From Gordionus sp. m RMFG-2023 (taxonomy: Eukaryota > Nematomorpha > Gordioida > Chordodea > Parachordodidae): a stretch of 64,000 nucleotides of DNA. Location: positions 17,920,846-17,984,845 of the forward strand of contig NC_088779.1 in assembly GCF_954871325.1 (NCBI RefSeq), read 5' to 3'. The translations under genes were made by a program, and so were the position numbers. The notes beneath the pieces were generated by a model. The model was not told where the DNA came from. It worked only from the letters and a program-made list of their open reading frames with translations, and did no database searches. This document shows, piece by piece, positions 46,571 to 57,589 of the stretch; the stretch's first letter is position 1; every line of letters starts with the position of its first letter.

Positions 46571-49079
46571 CAGGGTTAACCCAGTGACCCCTACAACGGG
46601 GGGGGGGGGTTTGAAGCAACTGCTTCTATAAATTTCTATGGGGGTACTTTTTTTTTTTTAATTTTTTATTTTAAAATTTTTATTATTTTAAAAATTTTTA
46701 TGGTCGATGTTTAGCAAATTAGTTTGTTATCCGATATTTCTTATCATAAAATTATTTTTCCACTTTCAAGATTTGGCGCAAAATTAAAATTTTATCAAAG
46801 GGAATAGTAAAAATTTAAATATTAAATCTTATATATAATCATTTATAATTTTTAGATCATTGTCAAAATATGCCCAAAAATATTAACCAAAAAAAATATA
46901 AATGCTTATCCCGCAATCAAGCCTTCTGGGGGAACAGGCAACAAGATGGCAATATGATGAGCCTTATTAAACTTATTGCAGATTCTGAGCCTGTTCTTAA
47001 AATGTATATACAAGATAATGAAGAAAGAAGAAGTGAGAAAAAAATTAAGGGATTAAAATCTAAATTATATTCAAATCTGTTATCATATAATAACATAAAT
47101 ATTCTTATTGAAACCATTAAAAATATGGTTATAAAAAAAATTCAAAAGGAGATTGAATTCAACAGGTGCTATTCAATTATAGTTGATGGCACATATGATG
47201 TATCGAAATCAGAAGCAATAGCTTTGATAGTGAGATATGTTGAAAATAGCGAGACACCTAAGCCCGTTGAAAGGCTGATAGACATTTATTGTACGGGAAA
47301 TACAACGGGCCTCGATATTAAAAAGAATATAATATCCAAGCTTGGCTCCATGAATTTACCCCTCGAATTCCTAGTGGGGCAAAGCTATGATGGCGCCTCA
47401 AACATGAGTGGAAGAATTAATGGAGTGCAGGCTTTGATTAGAGCGGAGGCGCCAAAGGCAGCTTTTATTTGGTGCTATTGTCATCGATTAAATTTAATAG
47501 TTGTTCAATTATGCCAATCAGTAAAAGAGCTGCGAAATGTCTTGGGAATATTAGACGAAATTTACGTATATTTTAATGGTGTTAAAAGATATGAAGTACT
47601 CAAAACATGTCAGAGTGATTTACTGACAAAATCACATAGATTTTTACGCATCACCACTCGGTAATATTATCTTAATTGTTTCGATATATAATGTTTATTT
47701 TATATTTATAGAAGCTGGCTAACATCATATAAGGCGATTGTAATTTTTTTCCTACTTTATAATGCTTTGAGGGCAGCTTTGGCAAATTTAAAGGATTCTG
47801 AAGATCCTGCCACTTCCACTATGGCTAGTGCTATAGTCTATAGAATAGAAAAATTTGATTTTATTTTATCACTATGTGTTTTGGATAAAATATTGTTGAT
47901 AACAAGCTTGGCTTGTACAAAATTGCAAACCATTTCGAAGGATATAGGGTTTGCAATAAATCAAATTCAATTGGTAAAAGATTGCCTGATTAATATGAGA
48001 AGTATAATTTAAATTATTATCTTTTATTATTTTATAATCCTAAAATAGATAATAACACTGAATTTTTGGATGTCTTTTCAAAGGCCCAAGATTTTATGAA
48101 GAAGAGAAATTTACCTTTTGATTTTGAAAGTTCAAGACTTCAAACATTACAATCCAAGATATATATATACTTTCATCATTAAATATAATATTTTATTTTA
48201 GCTTTAAAATCAGTGTGTTTTATGCTGCACTTGTTTTAATTATTATGCAGTTTAGTAAAAGATTTAACGATGAATCGATAAAATTTTTGAGTCAAACATC
48301 ATTTTTTACCCCAAAGGGAATGGCGGAAAAGGCAATTGTTAAAGATGATATCAAGGATATCTGTGAATTTTATCAATTAAATACAAATCAAGTTTTTGAG
48401 GAAATGTTGATGTTTAGAAATATTTATAAAATGGCTAAAACGGGGGACGTAATTATTACTCGTGACCTAGAGGTTAAAGAAGATTTGTCAGATTCTGAGA
48501 ATTGTAAATTTATTTAATTAAAATATTTTTACTAATACATTATTTAGCTTCTTCTGATGATGATAATAATTCTGAGATGAATGATTCAGACTGGAGAAAC
48601 TATTCATTTATTTTACCTTATCATCTGCTTATAAATTTTTCTGCTTTCCCAAATTTAACAATATTATATAAATATTTATTAACTATTCCTACTACATCAT
48701 GTACTGCCGAAAGGGTCATGAGTAAAATTAAACTAATTAAAACAAGACTTCGTAGTGTCATGAAAGATCCATTTCTTAATAATTTAACCATTTTATCAAT
48801 GGAAAATAATTTATTTAAACAATTAAATATTGATAAAATTATAAATTCTTTTGCTTTCTCTTCCCCTAATTTATCTAAATTATTAATTTAAAAATAATAG
48901 TTTTAAAGCATATATTTTTTACATTATATTTATATTATAATAAATATTGATGCAATAAAAATTATTTTTAAAATTTATTGGTGTCAAAAAATAATTTACA
49001 ATGGGGGGGGGGGGGGGGGTACTTTAGGGGGGTATTCTGCTTCTATTCCTCAAAAAGTGTAGGGGTCACTGGGTTAACC
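46571..49079 (+). mobile_element. hAT transposon with an intron-containing, nearly intact transposase
   Basis: Terminal inverted repeats: CAGGGTTAACCCAGTGACCC at the left, and at the right the complement ending GGGTCACTGGGTTAACC at about 49062-49079. Both ends are followed inward by poly-G runs (46599-46610 and 49003-49019). A matching 8-bp target duplication is not evident. The interior is occupied by one transposase gene in the plus sense with three or four introns. Confidence 0.8.
46870..48891 (+). CDS. hAT transposase (DUF4371 / ZMYM-like type), spliced
   Basis: The exon at 46870-47660 carries RNQAFWGNRQQDGNMMSLIK, YSIIVDGTYDVSKSEAIALI, GQSYDGASNMSGRINGVQ and FIWCYCHRLNLIVVQ, the DDE-region landmarks of DUF4371 hAT proteins. 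Introns: 47661-47710 (GT/AG, joining to RSWLTSYKAIV), about 48004-48050 (GTATAA to AG, joining to NNNTEFLDVFSKAQDF), about 48154-48201 and about 48506-48547 (GTAAAT to AG, joining to SSSDDDNNSEMNDSDW). Phases agree. The third intron would start GA instead of GT. The C-terminus has TSCTAERVMSKIKLIKTRLR, the dimerisation motif, and a normal stop. Length is about 600 residues. The usual N-terminal TTF/BED finger is not visible, so the start is uncertain (46860 looks like an acceptor). Confidence 0.75.
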
Positions 49080-49363
49080 GTTATAATATTTTGAACCATA
49101 GCCAAACCATTATAAAATATCAAAAGGGGAGAATTAATCTCTTATAAAAATTTTCAACCCGGTTCCTAACGGCTTTAAAAAATTTTTATAATAATTTTTT
49201 TATTAAAAATATATTAATGTCAAAATTTAAAAATCCAAAGAAAACGCAGTAAATTAATGGTATTTAAACTTTATAAGATAGTGTTTTCCTCATGCAGTGT
49301 GTTATTTTTTCAACTCTGAATCATTTTTCGACCGCGTTTTTTTAAATTTAAAAATACATTTTA

Positions 49364-49537
49364 CCGGAAATGCATTCCAGCATGTTTAAAATACCTATCT
49401 TATGAATTGTAGACAATTTTGCCATATTTGTTATAATTTATATAAAAAATCTATAATTATAGTAAGTTCAAAATTTCATGGTAAAATTGCCTGAAATTCA
49501 TAGGATTATTCCAAACATGATGGAATACATTTCCGCT
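49364..49537. repeat. Palindromic MITE, family D, about 174 bp
   Basis: The left arm (CCGGAAATGCATTCCAGCAT...ATTGTAGACAATTTTGCC) is the reverse complement of the right arm (GGTAAAATTGCCTGAAATTC...CATGATGGAATACATTTCCG) with few mismatches. It could form a hairpin over nearly its full length. No coding. Confidence 0.7.
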
Positions 49538-49849
49538 TACATATTTATATAAAGGTAAAAATTTTAAAAAATAAAAGTAAAGATAATAAAATTTTAGTAA
49601 TATTTTTGTAAATGTAAAAGAAACATGTTAATAGTTATTATATTACTTTATTTCTTTTCGTGTTTTATAATAAAATATAATTAATTTTTGCTAGGTTATT
49701 TTAAAATTTTTATTGTATTATTATCAAAATAGAAATCGGAACCCACCGATATTGATTTCCAAGCCGGTACGAACCTATATAACCATTTTAAAATTTTAGC
49801 ATCCGGAATGGAATAACTCCCATTAACGATTTAACCTATAATGTAGTAG

Positions 49850-50053
49850 AGCAGATTGGCATCACGCCTTTACAATCGCAGGGGGTTCAAAAATATTTTT
49901 TTTAAATTTCTGAATTTTTTGGCTATTATTTTTAAAAATGACCTAACAATTTCGAAATAACCTTTTTTTATGATATTTTTTTTTTAATTTAGGGGCTTCA
50001 AATTTTAAGGGAGCTTGAGCCCCTGTGGGCCTCCTCTCTAATGACTCTGGGAC
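49850..50053. repeat. Possible MITE with a GGGGCTTGAGC-type end
   Basis: The right end, read inverted, is CAGAGTCATTAGAGAGGAGG, then CCCACAGGGGCTCAAGCT. This resembles the lone terminus at 20664 (CAGTGGCGTCGCTAGG, then GCAGGGGCTCGAGCT). The left boundary near 49850 is weak. Confidence 0.3.
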
Positions 50054-50248
50054 ATGTGGTAATTTATAAAAGGTAATATGTAAGACTTGAAAAGTTAAAG
50101 GATTTGATCATTTTTAAAACTTGAGCTGTAGTTGGTGAGGAGTATAATAAAGGAGAATGTGAGTCCATATATTTATTACCTTATTAAATGATAACAGGAT
50201 AATTTGAGGAAATTTATATATGTTAAATTAATGGCGTCGCTATTATTT

Positions 50249-50880
50249 TCAGCGGAGGGAGTTATTGATTAGGAAATTTTTAGTTAAAAATATTTTACTA
50301 TTATCATCTCTTTGAAGTATTATAAAATCCCTCTTTTTTCCTCTCGATACATATAGTGCTAATGGATTAAGATCAGCCTTTTTCATGACCCCTGTCTTGA
50401 TAAAAGATCTATATTTGATTGGGAAATATAATGGGAATCTAGGATCTATTAATACAATTATTAATTCTATTTTTTAAATATTTTACTTGAATAATTGATA
50501 TCTCCATCTTGAGTATTAACATTTAATCTTGCACTTGATTCCATATCACCTATTTCACGAATAACTCTATTTTTAACTTTACTATCTAAAAATTTGGAAG
50601 AATAATTAGCTATATTTTTTTTTATTGTTTAATAATTTTTACCATCAATTTTAATTGAACATATTTCAATTGAACATAATAAGATTTTTTTGGATCCTAT
50701 GTTTAAAAAGGAAGAATCAATAATCAAAGTCGCTCTACATTTTGAATGATCTTTTCTCAAATCATCATCATATTTAATTATATCTTCTTTTAAGATTGAA
50801 AAATTATCAATCAAAGTTTTGCAATTCCTAAATTGAATAGTCATTGGGATATTTATCATATCATGTTCGGAATTTATATT
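50249..50880 (-). CDS. Three C-terminal exons of an unidentified host gene
   Basis: Minus-strand exons 50643-50880, 50487-50609 and 50249-50445 join in phase with GT/AG introns of only 33 and 41 nt. The last ends in TGA. Together about 185 codons are open without a stop. Exon 1 includes FRNCKTLIDNFSILKEDI and CRATLIIDSSFLNIGSKKIL. Exon 2 includes IREIGDMESSARLNVNTQDG. Exon 3 includes PRFPLYFPIKYRSFIKTG and KADLNPLALYVSRGKKRDF. The acceptor before exon 1 is AAATTTAG. I do not recognise the protein. SSARLNV recalls the last strand of I-set immunoglobulin domains, but the rest does not confirm it. Upstream exons were not found. Confidence 0.5.
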
Positions 50881-52235
50881 CTAAATTTTTATATTGAATT
50901 ATTAGTGTCTTTGAGAGTAAAATTTTATTATAAAATTTATTTGATAATCTAAAATTCTTGAAGTTCAAGATATTTCAAAATTAGAATCCCCTCAAGTTAT
51001 ACGGTACCTCTATATAATATATTGACTAAGCACTTAATTATAAAATAAATTTTTATTGAATGTGTAAACAACTAAATTCGCAATATCAATATATAGCCAA
51101 ATCTTAATATTTCGTTATTTACATAAAAATATGAAATCTAATTAAGTTAATTATAGTATTAATATCGTTGATACAAAAATAAAATTGTCTCACTCTAATA
51201 AAATAATTTAAAATTATTAGTAATTAGTGATTTTAATCATTCTAATGGCTTAAGTTAAAAATTAATCCCTTTTATTTATAATCGATGGTTTAACAAGAAA
51301 TTCAAAGGGGAATAAAAAATAATATGAAATTTTTAATTTTTTTAGTCCTAGCAAAGATAATTGCTCAGATCATTTTATTCAAGCATAACTTTATTTATTC
51401 AATTTTTTTGGCTCAGAGATGCATCGATAAATTATTTATGAGGGCTAATATGTTACTTAGTTTAAAGATTTGTAATCGCATAAGGACCAATTATTTTATT
51501 AAGCTACGAAACATAAGTTATTTATAAACTAAATTTGATTAGTTTAACAAACATAGGTTGAGATAAAATTAGATAAAATTATATATGATACTATATTGTT
51601 AATAGAGAAGAATAAGTGATAATAATGTTTATATATTATTAATAATTAATATTACATTTGAGAGCTAAGTGATTCCATTTAAAGATTTATACTGTAAAGC
51701 TTATATGATTTGTTTATATGATATGACCTACTAAATAAAAATTTTACGATAAGGAGAAATCAGATTGTGATCCTGTTTAGAAATAAAAATTTAATTAAAA
51801 AATATAATATTAAAAGTATATATATATGTTGTAAGCTTTTACCAGAAATCATTGCAAATAGGTCAGTGTAAAATATATTAAATTTATATTTAAGTTATAC
51901 TTTTTGGTATTATCTTTTAATCATTTAGAATTTTGTTAAAAATTAATGTTATTCATAAAATAAATTTCTTTTATCTATATCATTGAAATACACATAAATT
52001 TAATACATCTAGCAAAATATTAGATATATTCAACACTTGTTTATAAAAAAACTTAAAAATAAAAGGAGCACATTTGCCGAAAAGGATATCAACTAAAAAA
52101 AAAGATAGTATGAATTTCATGTGACTAGGAGTTTAGAAAATCTGCGCTTTCAGATAATTTAAAAACTTAAATCATTTAGAAATCGCATTTTTTTTAAATT
52201 TTGAAAGATTTGATTTTAACGATCGTATTTGCGCA
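50881..52235. other. No supported gene
   Basis: AT-rich. A plus-strand frame at 51324-51527 starts like a signal peptide (MKFLIFLVLAKIIAQIILF) but is compatible with chance in this composition. Confidence 0.4.
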
Positions 52236-52409
52236 TGTAAAATGCTACTCTGTGAATTTCAGGCAATTTTAATTTCATTGAACTATTATTTTATACAAAC
52301 CTTTATTTATAGATTTTTTTCATATAAATATTTTAAAAAATTAAAACAAACATAGGAAATATCTGAAATTAGTGTAGATTATATTATACATGCTGAAATA
52401 CAATTCCGC
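52236..52409. repeat. Diverged second copy of palindromic MITE family D
   Basis: Shares TGAATTTCAGGCAATTTTA near the left and CATGCTGAAATACAATTCCG near the right with the element at 49364-49537, in the same spacing but with the centre altered. Confidence 0.5.
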
Positions 52410-53732
52410 AAGATCAAGTTATTCAAAATTAAAAAAGCGTGTTATAGATAATTTAAGTTTTAAAATTTACTATAAACCTCAGTGAATGATGTATGGCCAA
52501 GAATTTACGAAACCCCTAAATATACCACGAAAAAATATTTTTCAATTTAAAATTTATCAATTTTCTTTTAGGCATTAAAGAAACTATAATACTCATCTAA
52601 TAGAATAAAATATATGAGTATTCTTGAAAAGAGATATTATATATCAATTTAAATTGATCGGACTTAAAAAAACAAGGGAGCTTTTCAAAATTACATACTT
52701 AGACTGGTTGTTTTCCAATATGAAATTGTTTTAATCTATTATATATGGTTTTATATTGGTAGTAAGTAGCAGATAGCCTCTGCATTACAAGGGCCTGACA
52801 ACTGTTCGTTATTGGAATAAGGGGGTAAGATACTTATTAGGTTGTATTTTGAAAAACTAAAGCGGAGAATAAGAAATGTTAGATAATACGAAAATGTATA
52901 TTTTCGTAGAAATATTATTCTGATTTTTTCGTTGATATTTATATTTGCGCGGTGTTTCCTTTTCCTTTCTTCATGCATGGATTTTCCTTCTTTTTTATTT
53001 TTCTTTCTAATTCTGGATGCCGAATAACTTTACCGGTTCTTTACCCTGTTCCGATGGTTCGTTCTAAACACTTAAGGTAGGTGAAATAATTTAAACATTA
53101 AAACTCTCTGAGATAAATCACAAAAATTTTGAACAATATACATATAAACCTCTGTGCCTTCATTCTTATCAGCTGGCTGCTAAGGCACCGAATATTTTTC
53201 CAATTTAATTTTTCTTTTCCAAAATTATTATTAATTTATTAGGAACCTCTTTTTAAATATTAGGCAAATATTGAATTTATAATCATAATACTCAAGTGAC
53301 CCCAGCTAGAAAAACCACAAGCTTGCTAAGTGTGCATGTTGCTGGAACAAAATAAAAAAAATTTTAATTTTGTGGCATTTATTAAAATGATAAACCAACT
53401 TTTCGGTATTTGAGACACATTTATCTTTACAGTTTTATACTACTTTATATTTTATCACATTCACACTATTATCATTCAAAATTATCTTCCTAAAAAGGAT
53501 CATTATCATTCAAATCTAAATAACTGCTATGTATTCAAAGCATTTTCTATCGATATTGATTAAATCGATAAAATTCGACATCTTTGATTTTGTAGCAACT
53601 GTAGTTTTTCTGATTTTTTAAAATGAGATTTTGCATTCTATGCTAACTTTTTTTATTCATCTATTGAATTAAATCATGCAATCAGCTTCCAAAACATAAG
53701 ACGCATTTGCAATAACAAACGTTTTCTTTACT

Positions 53733-54113
53733 TTAGGTCCTGTGTCTGACCATTTGAATTTTCTTAGACTCAAGGATAAATTCATCTTTAATTTTTTCTA
53801 ACTCAGAAAGAAAGTTTCCCAGATATTGAGCGACAAAAAATGATGAGTAGTTGCCAATATATAAAATGCAATATTTTATATTTTATGAAACTTTAAAATC
53901 GACAAAAAAGTTAAACATCATTTTAATACTGCATATTTCCTTAAAATGCAAGCCATAGTAGTTATGCTTGGACTTAATATAGTATTTTATCATTTATTAA
54001 TTTACCGTGTCAGTTCATACCTGTTTAACGCAATTTTTCCTACGAGTCGCTTTAAGCGATGCTTACTAGATTCTTCAAAATATCCTAAAAACCTTGATTT
54101 TCTCTTCAGAAGT
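53733..54113 (-). CDS. Exon-like segments of an unidentified minus-strand gene or pseudogene
   Basis: 54021-54113 is open and bounded by TTTTCTAG and GTATGA. It encodes LLKRKSRFLGYFEESSKHRL and then KRLVGKIALNR. Upstream, a consensus donor GTAAGT at 54138 would leave a 25-nt intron, suspiciously short. Downstream, 53733-53880 reads YIGNYSSFFVAQYLGNFLSE, then FILESKKIQMVRHRT and a stop. An overlapping frame continues GPKVKKTFVIANASYVLEAD, suggesting a frameshift. The composition is not that of chance frames here. No family recognised. Confidence 0.3.
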
Positions 54114-55262
54114 CTAGAAAATTGAAAAACATACTTACTTAAAGTCATTTATTATGAAGTCCTATCTATTGGCTCTATAAAACAAAAGTTAAAAATTGTG
54201 CAGGCTATTTTTTTTAACATCCTTTTAGATACGACGGCTTCAATAATATTGTATCATCATTTGCATCTTAACAATATGTAAAGGCTTGGATGGGTATTTA
54301 CTCTGGCTCTTATAATAACAAAGTACATGTTTTAAAAAAGTGTCTGAGTAGTTAGATTAACCATTAATTATTTTATATTATTTGCCGTATTTCGTTCACC
54401 TTTTATTTCTATTATCTAATCGCCGAATTTCACCCCAAAATTCTCATACTCCTTCCATAATATGATCCATATTTATAAATAGTGCTGTAAATATTTTTTT
54501 AAACAATTATTGGCAATGTCAAATCTCTTTGGGTTCCAGGTTTATTTATAATAGAAGGATCACGTAAATTCGTGAACATGTTCACATTCATTCAAATCTA
54601 TTTGTGTTTGAGGCCCTTGATGATTTTTAGGTATACCTAACCAGAATATGATCTGCTACCATAAATATTTTAAAAATTCTTAAATTTAATTATATTTATA
54701 AACTGGTTTTAATAATTATTTTTGACAAACACACGTAGAGAAATAAAATCTTATTATCTGATTCTTTTTTCCCAGTTAAATACTTATATCCAAATGTCAT
54801 AATTTGGTCAAAAATAGTAAGAATTCTGATAAATTACCATTATTTAAAGGGAAATTATAATCATGATAAAGAATCTAACCGAGATGGAAGCCAAAAAATA
54901 ATTCACTCACAAAGGCTTAGTTATTTTCTTTCAGCTTTCTCCAAAAACTTAAATAAATTCACCGATTTTCACCCAATCTTTATAAAATAAAGAATTACCA
55001 ATAAAAAATATATTTAATTATAAAATAGGGCCAAGAATAATGAGGATTGCATTGAACGCACGCTATAAAGATATAGCGTTTTGGGGCGCATTCCATCCTA
55101 AAAATAAAAGGACAGAAAGGTGATTTGGTTTTCTTTATTCTGCTTTATAAAAAATTTAAAAAGTAAAATACTTGGTATTATTAACCGTATTTTCGTTAAG
55201 AAAGAATTATCTGATATGTATCCAGTAATATTATAATTCTAAGAAAGCTGTGTAATTCGTTA

Positions 55263-55661
55263 TTATTCTAAGCAGAAGCGAGGATTGGGGATACACTAAT
55301 TATTCTTTTTGTCAATAAAATTAAGAAGGAAGTATCTTATTTTTCATCAAATTAACATATTTACATATTTCCAATTAGAAACAAAAAAATCTAAAATAAC
55401 ATGTCTCCTTAAAATTACAAAATATAGAGATGAGTGACAACCCCCCCCCCCCCTTCCCATAATAATTTTAAATGCGATCCGTCAATGAAGAATAATGACT
55501 ATTTTAGTTATTTTTAAGAATATGTTTTAAAAATACAATTAACTATTATATAGTTTAATCACAAGTTAACTTACCTTTGATATATAAGAATTACTTTGTA
55601 CGTCATTAAGCAATCCCAAAATCATAACATATGAAAATATTAAAGTATTCAATAAATTCAT
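55263..55661 (-). CDS. Possible two-exon gene for a tiny secreted Cys-ring peptide
   Basis: Exon 1 (55575-55661) starts with ATG and encodes a signal-peptide-like MNLLNTLIFSYVMILGLLND, then VQSNSYISK, and ends at the consensus donor GTAAGT. The first acceptor-like site downstream that fits (AATAATTAG, ending at 55296) opens exon 2 (55263-55295), which in phase gives CIPNPRFCLE and a stop. The 39-residue product would carry a ring CxxNPxxC, reminiscent of the allatostatin-C core CYFNPISC. This is speculative: the intron is 279 nt, no basic processing site precedes the ring, and other splicing partners are possible (an acceptor at 55073 leads into another open stretch). Confidence 0.22.
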
Positions 55662-56365
55662 TTTATAAATTATTATAAAAATTATATTTAAAATTTTTAT
55701 TTGAATTATCTAATCAATAAATGTTTTGTAATTTATATAATAAATATTATTTTAAAAAATTATATAATACTAATAAATTTATTCATTTTTCGCATCATAT
55801 ATAAATGTCCACATTTTATAAATTGTCTTTAAATATTATACATCTATCATCTATTCATACATAGGTGTATAATATTCTTTATTAAAAATATTAATTAATA
55901 TTTTATAAATAATTAATATTTAAATTAAATATTTTATAAACATTGCTTATTTTTAAATATATTTTTATAAATCGTAAGAGTGCACTGCATATCGTAACCT
56001 AGGTATCCAAATGGTGTGGTAAACACGGCATATGATATGTCCCATCCTGAAAAAAACGCACACGAATCTAATTTCATCTCTTAATTCCTGTTTTAGATTA
56101 TGTTGAAACTTTCCAGTTATTTTAACTTATTCCGTTAATCTGGTAAAAATTATCATTACAAACATAATAATGATATTACAAATATTATTAAAAAATGATA
56201 TCAAATAACTAACTTTATAGAAGAAGCAAATATTCGATTTGTTTTATGATAAAACCAAAATAACCAAAGCTTTCAGAAAAAGTGTTTAACTTATATGATG
56301 ATACTATTATTATCAATAAACAAAACTATTTGATGGCTTAAAAAAATGTATGCAAAAAAGTTTAA

Positions 56366-56695
56366 GGGCCATTTGCATCACATAAATAAAGAACATGAAC
56401 ATGTATCCACAATTTAATAAGATTTCATCTCACTGAATAAAAGTTTTACAAAGAGAGTTATTTCATAGCTATTTCTTAGGCAGACTTTCTAGTAAATTTT
56501 TATTATAGCAAAACAGAGGGTAATAATTGTCGAATTAAAAAATTTAATATAATTTTTAATAAAAAAAATTTATGACGTTTGATCTCGGGGGCCTTAATTG
56601 TTTATAAAATAACTTTTGTTATACAATAACAAAAAATTGTTGAAAAACTTGCCTAGGAAACCGCTTTGAAAAAACGTTCCATTTGGAAATGGCCT
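56366..56695. repeat. MITE-like element, family C
   Basis: The right end, GGAAACCGCTTTGAAAAAAC and then TTTGGAAATGGCCT, resembles the right end at 15866-15911. The left end, TAAGGGCCATTTGC, is an approximate inverse. Boundaries are approximate. Confidence 0.3.
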
Positions 56696-57589
56696 AACAC
56701 AAGTAAAATTTATTTCTTATTCGAGAAAAATTATCAAAATATTTGGAAAAATATGAAGCAAGGATTGGCAACACTTTTGCCATAGGTTGCGTTATGGAAA
56801 GAGGGGGAAAGTGGTATATTAGATTTGACCACGTTTAATAAGATGGTAAATATTGTAATTTTGTTTAAATTTTATACACTATTACATGGTAATTTGTTGG
56901 GTAAAAGGAGTTTTAATATATTTTTTTTATTAAAAAAATATTAATTTTTTGAATAATTTTACAAATTAAACATTTATCAAAGGGCACTTCAACATTTTAA
57001 TTTTTATGGTTTAAAACACGAATTATTGAAAAATTATCGAATTGGAAAAAAATAACAATATTTTAATTAACTTTTTAAATTATCATATATTGTTTAATTT
57101 AATTCTATTTTACTCTGACTTACATACTAGCTTATATTAGATAGCTATAAAAAATATTTTTAACAATTATTCGCTTTTAAATATTTTGCATTTCTATTAT
57201 TTTCTTATTTGTGTTGGAAATAGGGTTACTAAAAATCCTTGAGATATCTGAAAGTATGCCCGGTCTGCGATATCTATTTTTATTATTTTATATTTTTTTA
57301 ATAATAATTTTACATTATATTACGGGAAAAGTATTTTTACAATTACATGATAATAAGTTACGCTTGTCTATATTTTTTTTTATTGTTTTCATATGTGTTG
57401 AACTAAAATGGAAAAGGGACTTCCCTTTTAGGATTTCAAATTTGATCTTTTGTTTGAACTCGTTTTTAACCCCCATCAATAATAAAAAAAAATTTTACCC
57501 AATTGATTTGAAAATTTCAGGGATTGGGGACCGGGGTTTCCCAAAACACTAAATATTAGGGGGATGAATTTAAAAGGGACCTATATTTA

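Larger units (their letters stand above)
54140..57589. other. Mostly empty AT-rich DNA apart from the features listed within it
   Basis: A C-run at 55441-55454. A 48-nt block at 55999-56046 has splice-like borders but is open in all three frames, so it is not diagnostic. The frame at 57211-57552 is hydrophobic and AT-driven. No further gene supported. Confidence 0.4.

Noticed and set aside
51324-51527. Short frame starting like a signal peptide
   Set aside because: Hydrophobic Ile/Leu/Phe runs arise readily in such AT-rich DNA, and the start overlaps an acceptor-like T-run.
52751-53060. Minus-strand basic frame with KVIRHPELERKIKKK-like reading
   Set aside because: Short, interrupted, and without recognisable family or splice borders.
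55999-56046. 48-nt exon candidate with good acceptor (TTTTTTTCAG) and GTTACG donor
   Set aside because: All three frames are open up to the last codon, so there is no coding constraint to judge by.
57211-57552. 113-residue hydrophobic frame
   Set aside because: Lacks an ATG at the frame start, is AT-driven, and shows no recognised domain.
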